From: CALOCV01 sp942491955
GTDB lineage: Bacteria > Chlamydiota > Chlamydiia > Chlamydiales > CALOCV01
Length of the DNA stretch: 62,920 nt
Reading direction: 5' to 3'
Assembly (NCBI GenBank): GCA_942491955.1
Contig: CALOCV010000046.1
Span: 1-62,920 of the forward strand
In this document: one piece after another, positions 1 through 9,222 of the stretch
Layout: each line of letters starts with the position of its first letter
Position numbering within the stretch: position 1 is the stretch's first letter
The notes under the pieces: model-generated
Seen by the model: the letters and a program-made list of their open reading frames with translations, nothing else
The model's database searches: none
What the model was told of the DNA's origin: nothing
Translations under genes and position numbers: made by a program

Positions 1-224
1 AAACTTACGGTGTCGACGGACGCGTCCTCGTGAGCCAGTCACCACCAGGTCGACGTACTCAGCCCAGTGCTTGGCGCCGCACGTCATGTCGCCACAAATC
101 CGCAGTCAGAAGCCATCGCGTGCCTCTCCCGTGGGTGGGTACGGCGGTCAGGTTCGACCAGGAAATGTTTATCGGTGATTCGAGCGATGACCGTTCCGTA
201 TTCGAAATCCAGACAACTACCAGC

Positions 225-1365
225 TGGTCGGCTCGTCATCCGGTGTCATTGAGATTCCGAATGTCACCTACGACAGTCCGATTGCAGACTACGTTCCTCG
301 TCACGAACAGCTTGCCCGCGCGGATACGTTTGAATTCACTGTTTCCGCCAGCGTGCAAAGCGAAGAAGAGATCTCACTGGCTGAACCATTTACGGCGTCG
401 TTCACAACGGCTAGCAGCAGCTGACATCGTTGGTGGACATTGAGTTCACCAATACGCGGTCGAGTCGCGGCAACGAGACGATTGCATACGATGTCGCCAT
501 CGCGAACATTGCAACGTACGGGCTGCTGACCTGCCGATGTTCTTGGTCCTGTCGCCCTGCAACCGAGTCCTTGTCTGGCCAACCTGCCACCGCGTTCGAG
601 CGGCTTGATGACGGTTCGTTCTTGGTTCAGCTTGAGACTCCAGGCGAGACTCTTGGACCGGGACAAACAACTGATGCAACAACCGTCGTTGTCGCAGTGC
701 CGGGAGGGCAACGTCTGAATGTCACGCACGATTTCTTTGCACTGCCGCTCCAAACCAGTTGCCGCAAATCAACTCATTGCCCGTTCCAACGGCTGTGGTG
801 GGCGAGCAGTATGAATACCAAGTCGATGCAAGCGATCCGGAAGGTGAAGCACTTGTATATCTCCCCTTCACACTGGCCCCTGCTGGGATGGATCTGGACG
901 GCAGCGGACTTCTGACGTGGACGCCCGCGCAAATCCCGCGCAGAAGGTGTCCACTGCCGCTCCGGTGATCTTCCAGTGTCCGATGCCCGTGGCGGTCGAG
1001 CTACACAGGCGTTTACGCTCACGGTCGAGGGTGGCAAGCTCCGCCTGTCATCGCTCGCTTGACGACGAGTTTACTGTTTCTGAAGGGGAGTTGCTCGAGA
1101 TGCCGTTGTGGTGGTGACAGATCCAGATAATGATATCCTCAGCATTTCCATCGAGGAAAACCTTCCTCCGGGCGCTTGCTTTTGACTTTGCAACGTACGT
1201 TCCGTTGGACGCCCAGTTTCACGTCTGCAGGTACGTACGAGAACGTGACGTTTGTCGTACGTGATGGGATCAACGAGGTTCGTGAAAGCACGACAATTCT
1301 TGTCTCGCCAGTCAGCCAACCACAGGTACTAGCGACCCCGCCCGATCAGACACGTCTGGAAGGTA
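225..1365 (+). pseudogene. Fragment of a He_PIG/cadherin-like repeat surface protein gene, multiply frameshifted
   Basis: No single frame is open across this segment. Translated pieces in changing plus-strand frames read as one beta-sandwich-rich extracellular protein: a piece at 225-420, another from 430 to about 770, a clear He_PIG-like module at about 759-930 (motif VVGEQYEYQVDASDPEG followed by a LLTWTP ending), and a last piece ending TPPDQTRLEG near 1360. Such repeats are common in large secreted proteins of Planctomycetes and relatives. The segment is visibly richer in G+C than the rest of the window and stops abruptly inside recF. I infer a chimeric join or foreign insertion; the frame changes fit low-quality sequence. 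Confidence 0.6.
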
Positions 1366-1366
1366 T

Positions 1367-2250
1367 AGTTCCTCCTCTTGCTGCATCCGCTCCCATTCAG
1401 CAAATCGCAGCGCTGCAACGGCGCTCCTTTGCTCCCCCTCACTTCCAAAGAGGCGCACCTCTTTGTCTTGGAGAAAGAGTTTCCATTCATCGCGGTGAGG
1501 CTGAACGAGTGTCGTCCCCACCTTGTCCTTTTTCGCAGACGCTCTATCCCCGTCGAAATCCCTCGCCGTCTTCATCTTCCCTTTGGGCTGATGAACCTGC
1601 CAAGCTGGAAAGAGGCCTCTTTGCACAAAAATGAATACATGGCACCAACAGGTGCGTTAAGATCCTCGATCAGCCTCCTTCGTTGTTGTGTCAGGTAGGC
1701 AGCAGAACGAGCCATCTCGTGTTCCCATATATGGATCGTTTTTTCATTCTTTTCTCGAAGCAGACGATTTCTTTGTTTCATTGCTTTTTGGTAGCGGACA
1801 AGAGAAAAAAGGTACAGAGGATCCACCTGTGAGAGTTGTATATCAAGGAAGTGCCTTCGCTCTTGAGGACTTCCCTTCACTAAACAAATATCATCGGGAG
1901 ATAACAGAACGCCTTGCAACATGCCCAAAAGAGAGATGACGGAGGAATAGGTCGTTTGATTGTGAACGATTTTTTTCTTATGTCCATCAAAAAACAATTG
2001 AATCCGTTGAACGATCCCTTGTTTTTCGAAGTCAAGAGCAATCGAGAAGAAATCGGCTCCTTGGTGGATCAACTCCGATAATTGGTGCGTCCGAAAAGAA
2101 CGCCCCGTAAGAAGAAGATAGATGGCTTCCAGAACGGTTGTCTTTCCTTGTGCATTGGGGCCGACAAGAACATTAACCCCTCGATCAAAGGCAAACTCTG
2201 CATGGCGATAGAGGCGAAAATTCTGCGCAATTGTAGGGTTTAAGCAGCAT
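1367..2250 (-). CDS. recF: DNA replication and repair protein RecF, 3'-truncated and frameshifted
   Basis: RecF is an SMC-like ATPase that helps load RecA at gapped DNA. The ATG (2250-2248) overlaps the dnaN stop as TGATG, with AAGGAG in the dnaN tail, so the pair is translationally coupled. The first codons read MLLK, but the following NFRLYRHAEFAFDRG and the Walker A stretch VGPNAQGKTT lie in another frame, so bases are wrong near 2215-2240. A second frame change lies near 1570-1600; after it the text reads QPHRDEW and LFGSEGEQRSAVAALRFAEWE, the usual RecF signature region. Homology stops near 1367 where the GC-rich segment begins, removing roughly the last 60-80 residues. Identity is firm; intactness in the organism is unknown. 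Confidence 0.8.
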
Positions 2251-3375
2251 CACTCCTTATTGTCAAAGGCATCAAAACAAAAAGGCCTCTTGATTCTCTC
2301 CCTCTTCTGCTTTGCAGGATCGTCGAGAAAGATCGCCGGATTGAATAGGTCATTCATCTTTAAACGCACTCTGCTCCTTCTCGCTATGGTCGAGAATCTG
2401 CAACATGAATTTTGGATTAAAGGAAACATGAAAGGGATCCCCTTGATATCCACATGCCATGGAAACATTTCCCTCACCAATATCTGTTGCCTGCGCATTC
2501 AGATGCATGCTTCCATCGACAAAAGAAAAACAAATGGACTGTTTTTCCTGGCTTGTGAAAAGACTGACCTGACGAAGCAATCCAATGAGGGGTTCCCTCT
2601 CAAAGGCAATATCGATCGTCGATGTGGTTGGAATGACTTCTGCGACATTGGGATAATTCCCTTGTAGCAACTTCGTCACAAGGCGCGTTCCCCCCACTTC
2701 TACGGCCATCTTATCGGGCAAGAAATAGAGAATGACACTCTCTTCATCTTCATTTAAATTTTTTATTATTTCATCAACAGCTTTAATGGGAAGAACATAC
2801 TCTCCTTCAAAAGAGGCCTCTTCTGGTATCGACATATTCACTCGGGCTAAACGCTTCCCATCTGTACCGATCAGTGTCGCTTTCCCTTGTGAGACATGGA
2901 AAAGAACTCCTGTTAGAACATACCGATTATCATCCCTCGACACGGCAAAAGCGGTTCGATAAAAGGCTTTGCGAAGCTCGTCTTTAGGCAACCGACACGG
3001 AACGGCCCCTCCCATATCGGGCAGAGAAGGAAATGCATCCCCGCGCATCCCAGGAAGTTTAAACCGCGCCTCTCCGGCGACAATATCGACAATGGGATCT
3101 TCTCCACAAGAAACCTCAACCTGCATGGAGGAAATCTCCCGCAACAATTGAGCAAAACGTCGTGTGGGGAGAGTGATGGCTCCCTCTTCGAAAATCTTAG
3201 CCTCGGTACGACATTGGATCCCGACCATCTGGTCGCTAGCCGTTAAAATTAGCTCCTGATTTTTTGCCTCAATCAAAAAATTGCTGAGAATAGGCATTGC
3301 AGGTTTTTGACTAACAATAGTTTGCAATTTTCCAATTAGATAGTTGAACTCTTGTGTTGCAAGAACAAAACGCAT
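2250..3375 (-). CDS. dnaN: DNA polymerase III beta subunit (sliding clamp), one frameshift near the 3' end
   Basis: Starts MRFVLATQEF and keeps the three-domain clamp pattern, with LPGMRGDAFPSLPD and TDGKRLARV in the centre. The first frame stops near 2350 (SAFKDE), but the next frame at once continues RLKMNDLFNPAIFLDD to a stop at 2250, the expected clamp C-terminus. One extra base near 2364 explains this. Corrected length is about 375 residues, normal for the family. dnaN is essential, so this is more likely a sequence error than a real lesion. It is followed by recF with a TGATG overlap and forms a dnaN-recF operon. The upstream gene is divergent. Confidence 0.9.
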
Positions 3376-3513
3376 AAAAAACCTATTCTTAAATCACGGA
3401 GGCTTTTGCAAAACTCCCGTCGATCGATTCCTACCAATCATAGTGCCTTTTCTCTAGAATTTTTTCAAAGAAAAGATCTTGACACCCCTCTAATTTTTTT
3501 CTACTACAAAGAT

Positions 3514-4599
3514 ATGGAACGTTCCAATCAACAACTTCACAGACGACAGGGATTCGAAAAATTCTTTTTTATTCTTCTTGGTCTTCTTTTTGTGGGAGGC
3601 TTCGTATTCTCAATTATCTCCTCATTAGGACTTTGCGATGCAGAATGCAACCAAACAAAATTCTACCGCTTCTTCGGACAACCGTTTGCCATGATCGGCC
3701 TTTTCTTCTTCGGAAGTGCTTTTCTCCTCTATTGGCTCGCGCAAAAACGGGACATCCCCCACTTCCTCCTCGGGTGTCTTCTAGCAGGAGCCGCAGGAGC
3801 TGAAATTCGATTTATTGCTATCCAAAAATGGGAAATTGGTCATTGGTGCCCTTTGTGTCTCGCAATAGCTGGCATTATTGCCTTGTCTCTGCTCCTTTAC
3901 GGAGCCTCTGCATTCCTGCGAACGTATCGCTCTTCAAAACAGGGAAACCAGGAGTTCCTGATGAAAAAAATACCCCAATCTTTGATTTTTCTTCTCTCGG
4001 GATTATTAGGCCTTTTTCTCGCCTTTACGGGAATTAGTAAACCCGACTATGCCCTGCGAGCAATAGATACCATGCAGCATCAAATTGCCTTTGGCAACAA
4101 AACGAGCCCCATCGAAGTTTATTTTGTCAGTGACTGGTTTTGTGACGCTTGCCGAACGATTGAACCGGAAGTGGATCAGATGGCTCCTCTTATAATGGGA
4201 AAGGCACAAATGTACTTTATCGATTATCCCATGTATCGAGAAACCGTCAATTTTTCCCCTTTTAACCTTGCCTTTATGATCCATGATAAAGCCTCCTATC
4301 TCAAAGCAAGACACCTTCTTGAGACCGTGGCAACAAAAACAAAAACTCCCACAGAAAGCGAAATCATTTACGAAGCAAAACAAAACAAAATCCCCTTTCG
4401 TCCCCTTAGCTATTCTGAAGTGATAGCGGGAATGGGTTTCTTTGAAAAAACGACCAAAAAATTTGATATCGAAGGGACTCCAACCATGGTCATCATCAAC
4501 ACCAAAACAGGAATGAAAAAGGAGTTGCGCGGAACCGACGAAATTACCCAAGAAAACGTCATGAATGCCATTCATCAGATGATGGGGAAAATCAAATAG
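3514..4599 (+). CDS. VKOR/DsbB-like membrane protein fused to a DsbA-like thioredoxin domain
   Basis: This is a disulfide-forming protein that passes electrons from protein thiols to a quinone. Reading from the ATG at 3514 (361 residues), helix 1 is about residues 16-38, followed by the VKOR loop cysteines C41 and C45, further helices, and the quinone-side WCPLC motif (C112, C115). After a last helix around 155-172 comes a periplasmic thioredoxin-like domain with active site CDAC (C210, C213) and the cis-Pro-type GTPTMV stretch. The frame is open upstream to 3352, but that extension is not VKOR-like. TTGACA at 3479-3484 might be a -35 box. The neighbouring menaquinone genes would supply the electron acceptor. 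Confidence 0.85.
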   Translation: MERSNQQLHRRQGFEKFFFILLGLLFVGGFVFSIISSLGLCDAECNQTKFYRFFGQPFAMIGLFFFGSAFLLYWLAQKRDIPHFLLGCLLAGAAGAEIRFIAIQKWEIGHWCPLCLAIAGIIALSLLLYGASAFLRTYRSSKQGNQEFLMKKIPQSLIFLLSGLLGLFLAFTGISKPDYALRAIDTMQHQIAFGNKTSPIEVYFVSDWFCDACRTIEPEVDQMAPLIMGKAQMYFIDYPMYRETVNFSPFNLAFMIHDKASYLKARHLLETVATKTKTPTESEIIYEAKQNKIPFRPLSYSEVIAGMGFFEKTTKKFDIEGTPTMVIINTKTGMKKELRGTDEITQENVMNAIHQMMGKIK

Positions 4600-4705
4600 T
4601 AGACTCCTTTGGATAAAGAGGCTTGAGCAGTTACAGAAAATATTCTCAAATGGTGCATTTTTCTTTGGCATTTAGTAGAATGGTGTAAGTTTTATAGGAG
4701 CTTCC

Positions 4706-4954
4706 TTGTCTACATTAATGCTTACACTCATTCTCGCCTTTGTCTTTATCGTCCTTGCTCTTGCCGGGCTAGCTATCGGCTGGCTTATCACAGGAAGAGC
4801 AAAAATCACATCGGGAAGTTGTGGCAAAGCTCCCCAACAACCACGCTCAAAAGAATGCGGGCAAGACACCTCTTGCTCTCTATGCCAATCAGAAGATAAA
4901 AAAAGCGATGTACAACAAACAAAACCCCGAGACGATTCGGGAGATGTTCAATAG
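4706..4954 (+). CDS. nqrM: Small membrane protein resembling Na+-NQR maturation factor NqrM (DUF539)
   Basis: 82 residues: one N-terminal membrane helix (about 5-30), then a Cys-rich tail with GSCG, ECG and CSLC. A short protein with one helix followed by a KxxSGSCG-type cysteine motif matches the NqrM family, thought to deliver iron to the NqrD/NqrE site of the Na+-pumping NADH:quinone reductase. The start is a UUG at 4706 with a strong AGGAG at 4696-4700, five bases upstream. The last 47 bases overlap menG, so the two are coupled. Chlamydiae use Na+-NQR, so a place beside menaquinone genes is sensible. Family call rests on pattern only. Confidence 0.6.
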   Translation: MSTLMLTLILAFVFIVLALAGLAIGWLITGRAKITSGSCGKAPQQPRSKECGQDTSCSLCQSEDKKSDVQQTKPRDDSGDVQ

Positions 4955-5624
4955 CATTGCAAAAGGTTACGACCGCGCTAATGCTGCCCTCTCTTTCTCT
5001 TTCCATAAGAAATGGAATCAAATCTTGTGGAATGAAATCCATAGCAAAACGCCCTCTTCTCCCCTCCTCGATCTCTGCTGTGGAACAGGAGAGTCTTCGC
5101 TTCCCTATCTACTCCAACAACAACACCCGATGAAAGCCGTTCTCCTCGATTTTAGTGAGGGAATGCTAGCTTGTGCCAAACAAAAAGGTTCTGATGCCCG
5201 ACTCCACCACCATCAGATTCAATACATGCAAGCAGATGCACAAAGCATTCCTCTCCCTGAAGCATCGATGCAATCGGTCATAATGGCCTACGCCATTCGG
5301 AATGTACAAGATCCCTTTTGCTCTCTTTCTGAAATTTTCCGCGTCCTGATGCCGGGAGGGACCATAGGGATCCTAGAACTCACCCGTCCGAAAAACCCCT
5401 TTCTTCGTTGGGGACACTCCCTTTATCTACGCACCTTCCTTCCCTTAATGGGACGATGGATCACTTCTAACCAAGAGGCCTATGCCTATCTCAATCAGAG
5501 TATCCATTCATTCATTGAGCCCAAACACTTAGCCCAACATCTTTCTGAAATCGGCTTTTTAGAGATACAAATAAAACCTCTTTCAGGAGGTATCGCAACC
5601 CTGTTTCTCGGAAAAAAACGATGA
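4908..5624 (+). CDS. menG: Demethylmenaquinone methyltransferase
   Basis: SAM-dependent C-methylation of demethylmenaquinone, the last step of menaquinone synthesis. From the ATG at 4908 (238 residues) it begins with PETIREMFNSIAKGYDRAN, the UbiE/MenG opening signature, has the SAM-binding LLDLCCGTG near residues 53-61, and AYAIRNVQD and ILELTRP in the expected places. The frame is open back to 4821, but those codons belong to the overlapping nqrM-like gene. No ubiquinone genes are seen, so the menaquinone role is favoured over UbiE. The next gene overlaps the stop (ATGA at 5621-5624). Confidence 0.9.
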   Translation: MYNKQNPETIREMFNSIAKGYDRANAALSFSFHKKWNQILWNEIHSKTPSSPLLDLCCGTGESSLPYLLQQQHPMKAVLLDFSEGMLACAKQKGSDARLHHHQIQYMQADAQSIPLPEASMQSVIMAYAIRNVQDPFCSLSEIFRVLMPGGTIGILELTRPKNPFLRWGHSLYLRTFLPLMGRWITSNQEAYAYLNQSIHSFIEPKHLAQHLSEIGFLEIQIKPLSGGIATLFLGKKR

Positions 5625-6091
5625 CATTCTCTCAAATGCGTACCCTTTCCCTTGCGCATACCGACCAGGCTGGTTGCGTCTACTTCGGTCATATCCCCTT
5701 TCTAGCCCACTCAGTGTATGAACAATGGATCGTTGAAGAGCTCGGCATTTCTTGGAATGAGTGGTTCTCCAATCCAGAATGGATCGTGCCCATCCGCCAC
5801 ATGCAAGTCGATTATCTAACTCCTTTACAAGGAGGCAACCAAATCTCGATTATACTGATGCTCAGTGATATCCGGATCCATAGCTTCGAAACGACATACC
5901 TCTTTTCTTATCAAGAAAAAGAGGTATGTCGCACCAAAATCACTCATATTTTTTGTGATCGGAATACCGGGGACAAGATCCCTATCCCTCCTATCCTGTA
6001 TCCTTTACTGACTCAAGCTTTGTCGAAGAAGCGACTTCTGCCTTCTTCGGACGAAACCGTTTCCAACCGTTCTTGCTCAGCTGAAAGATGA
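5621..6091 (+). CDS. Hot-dog fold acyl-CoA thioesterase, probable DHNA-CoA hydrolase
   Basis: Single hot-dog domain of the 4-hydroxybenzoyl-CoA thioesterase type: opening HTDQAGCVYFGHIPFLAHSVYEQW, with the aspartate of TDxAG in the catalytic position, then MQVDYLTPL. Its ATG overlaps the menG stop. Given complete menaquinone genes around it, hydrolysis of 1,4-dihydroxy-2-naphthoyl-CoA (MenI role) is the best inference; generic YbgC-like activity is the alternative. Its last ~33 codons overlap the convergent brnQ 3' end by about 100 bases, unusual enough that a lost stop codon is possible. Confidence 0.75.
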   Translation: MTFSQMRTLSLAHTDQAGCVYFGHIPFLAHSVYEQWIVEELGISWNEWFSNPEWIVPIRHMQVDYLTPLQGGNQISIILMLSDIRIHSFETTYLFSYQEKEVCRTKITHIFCDRNTGDKIPIPPILYPLLTQALSKKRLLPSSDETVSNRSCSAER

Positions 6092-7145
6092 TCAATAGTA
6101 TCAACAAAGGATAACAGATTTGTAGAGTCGACTCTGTAAGGAAAGCGATTCCCTTTATTCCAAAAATAGAAATGCCAAATGCCAACAACAAGCTAACAGC
6201 AATGGCTCTTTTTGGGCTTTTTGAGACATATGGAAGAGTGGTTTTTAAAAGAAATTCAGAGAATACCATAATCAGTGCAATGGAAGTTGTAAAACAAGCC
6301 AAAAGGATTGCTAAAGAAGCAACCATTCCATAGTAAGGCCCCATAATATGAAAGGCAATATGAGATAAAAGCTCATTTTTTGGAACGTCTGCTATTAGTA
6401 AAGTATTTTGGGAAGCTAAAAGAATCAGACCAATGTAAACAAAGCCCAGCAAGATCATCCCGACCAAACAAGCTCGAACTGTTGTAGAACAATAGGTCGT
6501 TTTGTTCGGATCCCTTTTTCCTCGAAGGATTTCGATGATCGAAGCAGCAAAGAAAAATGCAGCAATCAGATCCATCGTATTATACCCCTCTTGCAAAGCT
6601 GTACAAAATGTAGAAAAGCTTGTTGTAGAGTAAGAAAAGGAGAGACTCTCAAAAGGATTTCCCCATATAAAAAGAAGGCCTAAACAAACCAAAAGGAGTG
6701 GGGTGAGGATCGAACCTAAAATATCGATAATCCGACCCTTTTTTTGCATCATCCAATAGACCAATAAGCAATATACTGCACTAAAAAGCCATAAAGGAAT
6801 ACCCTGAACAATGGGTTGTATACTTCCATAGGCAACAACGACACATCGAGGAGCCGAGCCCAATGGAATCCAAACGGTTAGCAAAAGAGTAGCAAGGGCA
6901 AATCCCACTTTATTTCCCAATTTCGAGAAAAAAGAGGTGTAGTCTCCATCAAAAACCACCATCGCCATCACTCCGATAAAAGGGATACAGACAGCTCCTA
7001 TAAGAAAACCGAGTATTGCCCAAAAAGAATCCGTTCCAGCAGTCATTCCAACAAATAGTGGATAAATCAGATTTCCCGAACCAAAAAACATCGAGAACAG
7101 TGCAAGACCAACGATCCAAAATGATTTCGATTGATTCTGTGTCAT
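5991..7145 (-). CDS. brnQ: Branched-chain amino acid transporter, LIVCS family
   Basis: 384 residues, very hydrophobic, with about 12 membrane segments. The N-terminal FFGSGNLIYPLFVG is the conserved first-helix signature of BrnQ-type Na+/H+-coupled leucine/isoleucine/valine carriers. Length is slightly below the usual 420-440, as in chlamydial members. It lies 65 bases downstream of the menE end on the same strand but starts after a separate AT-rich leader, so it may have its own promoter. Import of branched-chain amino acids suits an obligate intracellular lifestyle. Confidence 0.85.
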   Translation of the reverse strand: MTQNQSKSFWIVGLALFSMFFGSGNLIYPLFVGMTAGTDSFWAILGFLIGAVCIPFIGVMAMVVFDGDYTSFFSKLGNKVGFALATLLLTVWIPLGSAPRCVVVAYGSIQPIVQGIPLWLFSAVYCLLVYWMMQKKGRIIDILGSILTPLLLVCLGLLFIWGNPFESLSFSYSTTSFSTFCTALQEGYNTMDLIAAFFFAASIIEILRGKRDPNKTTYCSTTVRACLVGMILLGFVYIGLILLASQNTLLIADVPKNELLSHIAFHIMGPYYGMVASLAILLACFTTSIALIMVFSEFLLKTTLPYVSKSPKRAIAVSLLLAFGISIFGIKGIAFLTESTLQICYPLLILLIIFQLSKNGWKRFRPKKAEVASSTKLESVKDTG

Positions 7146-7210
7146 TAACTGTTTTCCTTAAAAAAATTAAATAAAATTCTTAACGCAAGTAGATCATACA
7201 AATTTTAAAA

Positions 7211-8311
7211 CTATAAATCAAATATTTTGTCCCTTTTTTCTTTCCCTAATGCCGTTTTTTCCAATAAATCAACCTCTTTTATCTCATCAATTCGTGCGAA
7301 TTTTGCCGATTCTTTGTGATATTGTTCGAGAAGACGGGGAACGGAGACACTCCCTTCTCTATCCACAACGATCACAATACGAGAGCCGTTGCGCCGATCT
7401 TTTTTTGCCGCAATGACAAATTCCCCTTGTAAATCCATTTGTTTTTGAATTTCCCGACACCGTTCCTGAATCTCAGTAAGATCTACCTTCTCTCCGCGCA
7501 CCTTAATGATATCATCGCTACGGCCAAAAATGATGAGCCCACCTTCTCGACACTCTCCCCGATCCGACGTTCGATACCACCCCTTTTGTTTCGGATCTTC
7601 TCGTTGATGGTTATCCATATACGCCGTCAAAAGAGAGCGACTCGAAAGAAAGAGAGTGTGATGGCTACCTTGGCGGATTTGAACATGTGGCAAAATCTTA
7701 AGTTGAGGAAATTTTTTTTTCTCTAACGACTGTAGCGATGCCGTCGCCACTTGTGATGCACACTCCGTTAACCCATAACTTGGCAAAAGAGGCCACCCCT
7801 TTGAACGCGCAGCAAAATAGAGATCTTCATCGATCTTGGCTCCCCCTACAATAATGGCCCGTAGAGAGGGGGGCGCTTTTACCCCTATCCTCACCAAATC
7901 GTACACCTGTGTCGGAACAAGTGCAGAAAGAGTCGCAAAAGAAGCCGCCTCCAACCACTCTTCTGGATCCCAGCTTCCCCTTCCCACCGCCCCCACCCGA
8001 ATCACTTGTGCCCCAGAAAGCCATGCGCGCGCATCGATAGCTAACCCACCAATGTGAAAATCGGGCAAAGCATGAAGCCAAATATCTTGAAAATCGGAAC
8101 GTAAATGAGCATTCACAGCTGCTGCCGAAGTAAGAATTGCCTCGCGTGAGAGACCTATCCAACGAGGCGCTCCTGTTGTCCCTGAAGAAGCGATCCAAAT
8201 CACGTCTTCTTCCTCTTCCATTTTTTTTAGAAGGGCGTGATTGGGCTCACAATATTTTTGAGAGGAAAGAACCACAGAATCCCTACCTCGCCAATCCATG
8301 CGCATTTTCAT
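7211..8311 (-). CDS. menE: o-Succinylbenzoate--CoA ligase, compact form
   Basis: ANL-superfamily ligase that adenylates o-succinylbenzoate and joins it to CoA. Phosphate-binding loop ASSGTTGAPR at residues 41-50, YGLTEC at 179-184, then a YRTSDRGE stretch and RSDDIIKVRGEKV hinge near 240-265; the C-terminal catalytic lysine is probably in TALGKEKR. At 366 residues it lacks about 90-100 N-terminal residues found in typical MenE, starting almost at the P-loop. The ATG overlaps the menC stop (ATGA, 8311-8308). Last gene of the men operon. Confidence 0.88.
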   Translation of the reverse strand: MKMRMDWRGRDSVVLSSQKYCEPNHALLKKMEEEEDVIWIASSGTTGAPRWIGLSREAILTSAAAVNAHLRSDFQDIWLHALPDFHIGGLAIDARAWLSGAQVIRVGAVGRGSWDPEEWLEAASFATLSALVPTQVYDLVRIGVKAPPSLRAIIVGGAKIDEDLYFAARSKGWPLLPSYGLTECASQVATASLQSLEKKKFPQLKILPHVQIRQGSHHTLFLSSRSLLTAYMDNHQREDPKQKGWYRTSDRGECREGGLIIFGRSDDIIKVRGEKVDLTEIQERCREIQKQMDLQGEFVIAAKKDRRNGSRIVIVVDREGSVSVPRLLEQYHKESAKFARIDEIKEVDLLEKTALGKEKRDKIFDL

Positions 8312-9222
8312 AAATCAATCCATTCTAGCTCATTAAAAAGATTATCGAAGCCAATGCCTTTCCCTTGTGGTAATAGAAGGAGACTCCCATCCATTCTCAA
8401 CGCACGACTCCACTCCGTTGCATCATAGGCAAGGTGCGTTGCCAATCCACAAGGAAAAGAGCATCCCTTTTCTACAGCTGTCGCTGCCGCGTGGAGCTGT
8501 CCTACAGGATGATCGAGATAAGACGTAAAAATAACGGTTTGTTCAAAAGGGATGCGATCCATTAATGAGAGATCATCAACAGCAGGTTTGATGATGAGGT
8601 AGCGAGCCGCTTCACTATAACCGATCGCATCGACAACATGGCAATCTGCCGCAAAGACAAAAGGAAGAGATCGAACCCCTTCTTCCCAGACCTTTTTGTC
8701 AAAAGGAAAAGGGTCTTCGACAAATTCGATTTTTTCACCAAAAACATCGGCCAAATCGTAAAGATTTTCCAAGGAAAGGGTACCGTTTCCATCAAAACGG
8801 AGACGATCAAAAAGCAAAAGATCGTCTTTCAAAACGAATAACGAAGGCAAAGACAAAGGAGTGATCTTTAGCTTGGCTACCCGAAAACCATAAGAGAGCG
8901 CCCATTCGATGGTGGAGGAGAGTCGCTCATGCGTCTCTACGATCGTGTAGTGGTTGTCAATGTGCTTCTGAACGAATAAAGAAACACCTTGCTTGCGCGC
9001 TATCGCATCCCTCTGTGCTGCTACAACCGACTGCCTCGTCAAAGAAGTCCACCGCCCCTCTTTTAGCAAAGCAATCTGCTGAAAAAGAGGGAGATCTCCA
9101 CGCTCTGGCCATGGATGGATATCGGAAAAACCGATACATCCGTCTGCATCAATCACCTTAAGTAAAGCACCCCGTCGGCTTCTCCCTTGGCCACAAAGTT
9201 CATAAGGGAAAATCGCATGCAC
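8308..9222 (-). CDS. menC: o-Succinylbenzoate synthase
   Basis: Enolase-superfamily dehydratase converting SHCHC to o-succinylbenzoate. Visible catalytic set: KLK (117-119), the metal-binding aspartate in RFDGN (D144), VEDP (E169), AADCH (D193) and the second lysine in IIKPA (K212). 304 residues is on the short side of the family. Starts with GTG at 9222 that overlaps the menA stop (TAGTG), and its own stop overlaps the menE start, so it is embedded in a translationally coupled operon. Confidence 0.88.
   Translation of the reverse strand: MHAIFPYELCGQGRSRRGALLKVIDADGCIGFSDIHPWPERGDLPLFQQIALLKEGRWTSLTRQSVVAAQRDAIARKQGVSLFVQKHIDNHYTIVETHERLSSTIEWALSYGFRVAKLKITPLSLPSLFVLKDDLLLFDRLRFDGNGTLSLENLYDLADVFGEKIEFVEDPFPFDKKVWEEGVRSLPFVFAADCHVVDAIGYSEAARYLIIKPAVDDLSLMDRIPFEQTVIFTSYLDHPVGQLHAAATAVEKGCSFPCGLATHLAYDATEWSRALRMDGSLLLLPQGKGIGFDNLFNELEWIDL

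Noticed and set aside
3479..3507. TTGACA box followed 17 bases later by TACTAC, just before the VKOR ATG
   Set aside because: The -10 match is only three of six and would imply a leaderless transcript; too weak to list as a promoter.
4006..4671. Long open frame antisense to the VKOR-DsbA gene
   Set aside because: Codon pattern follows the antisense of a well-supported gene and the translation has no domain.
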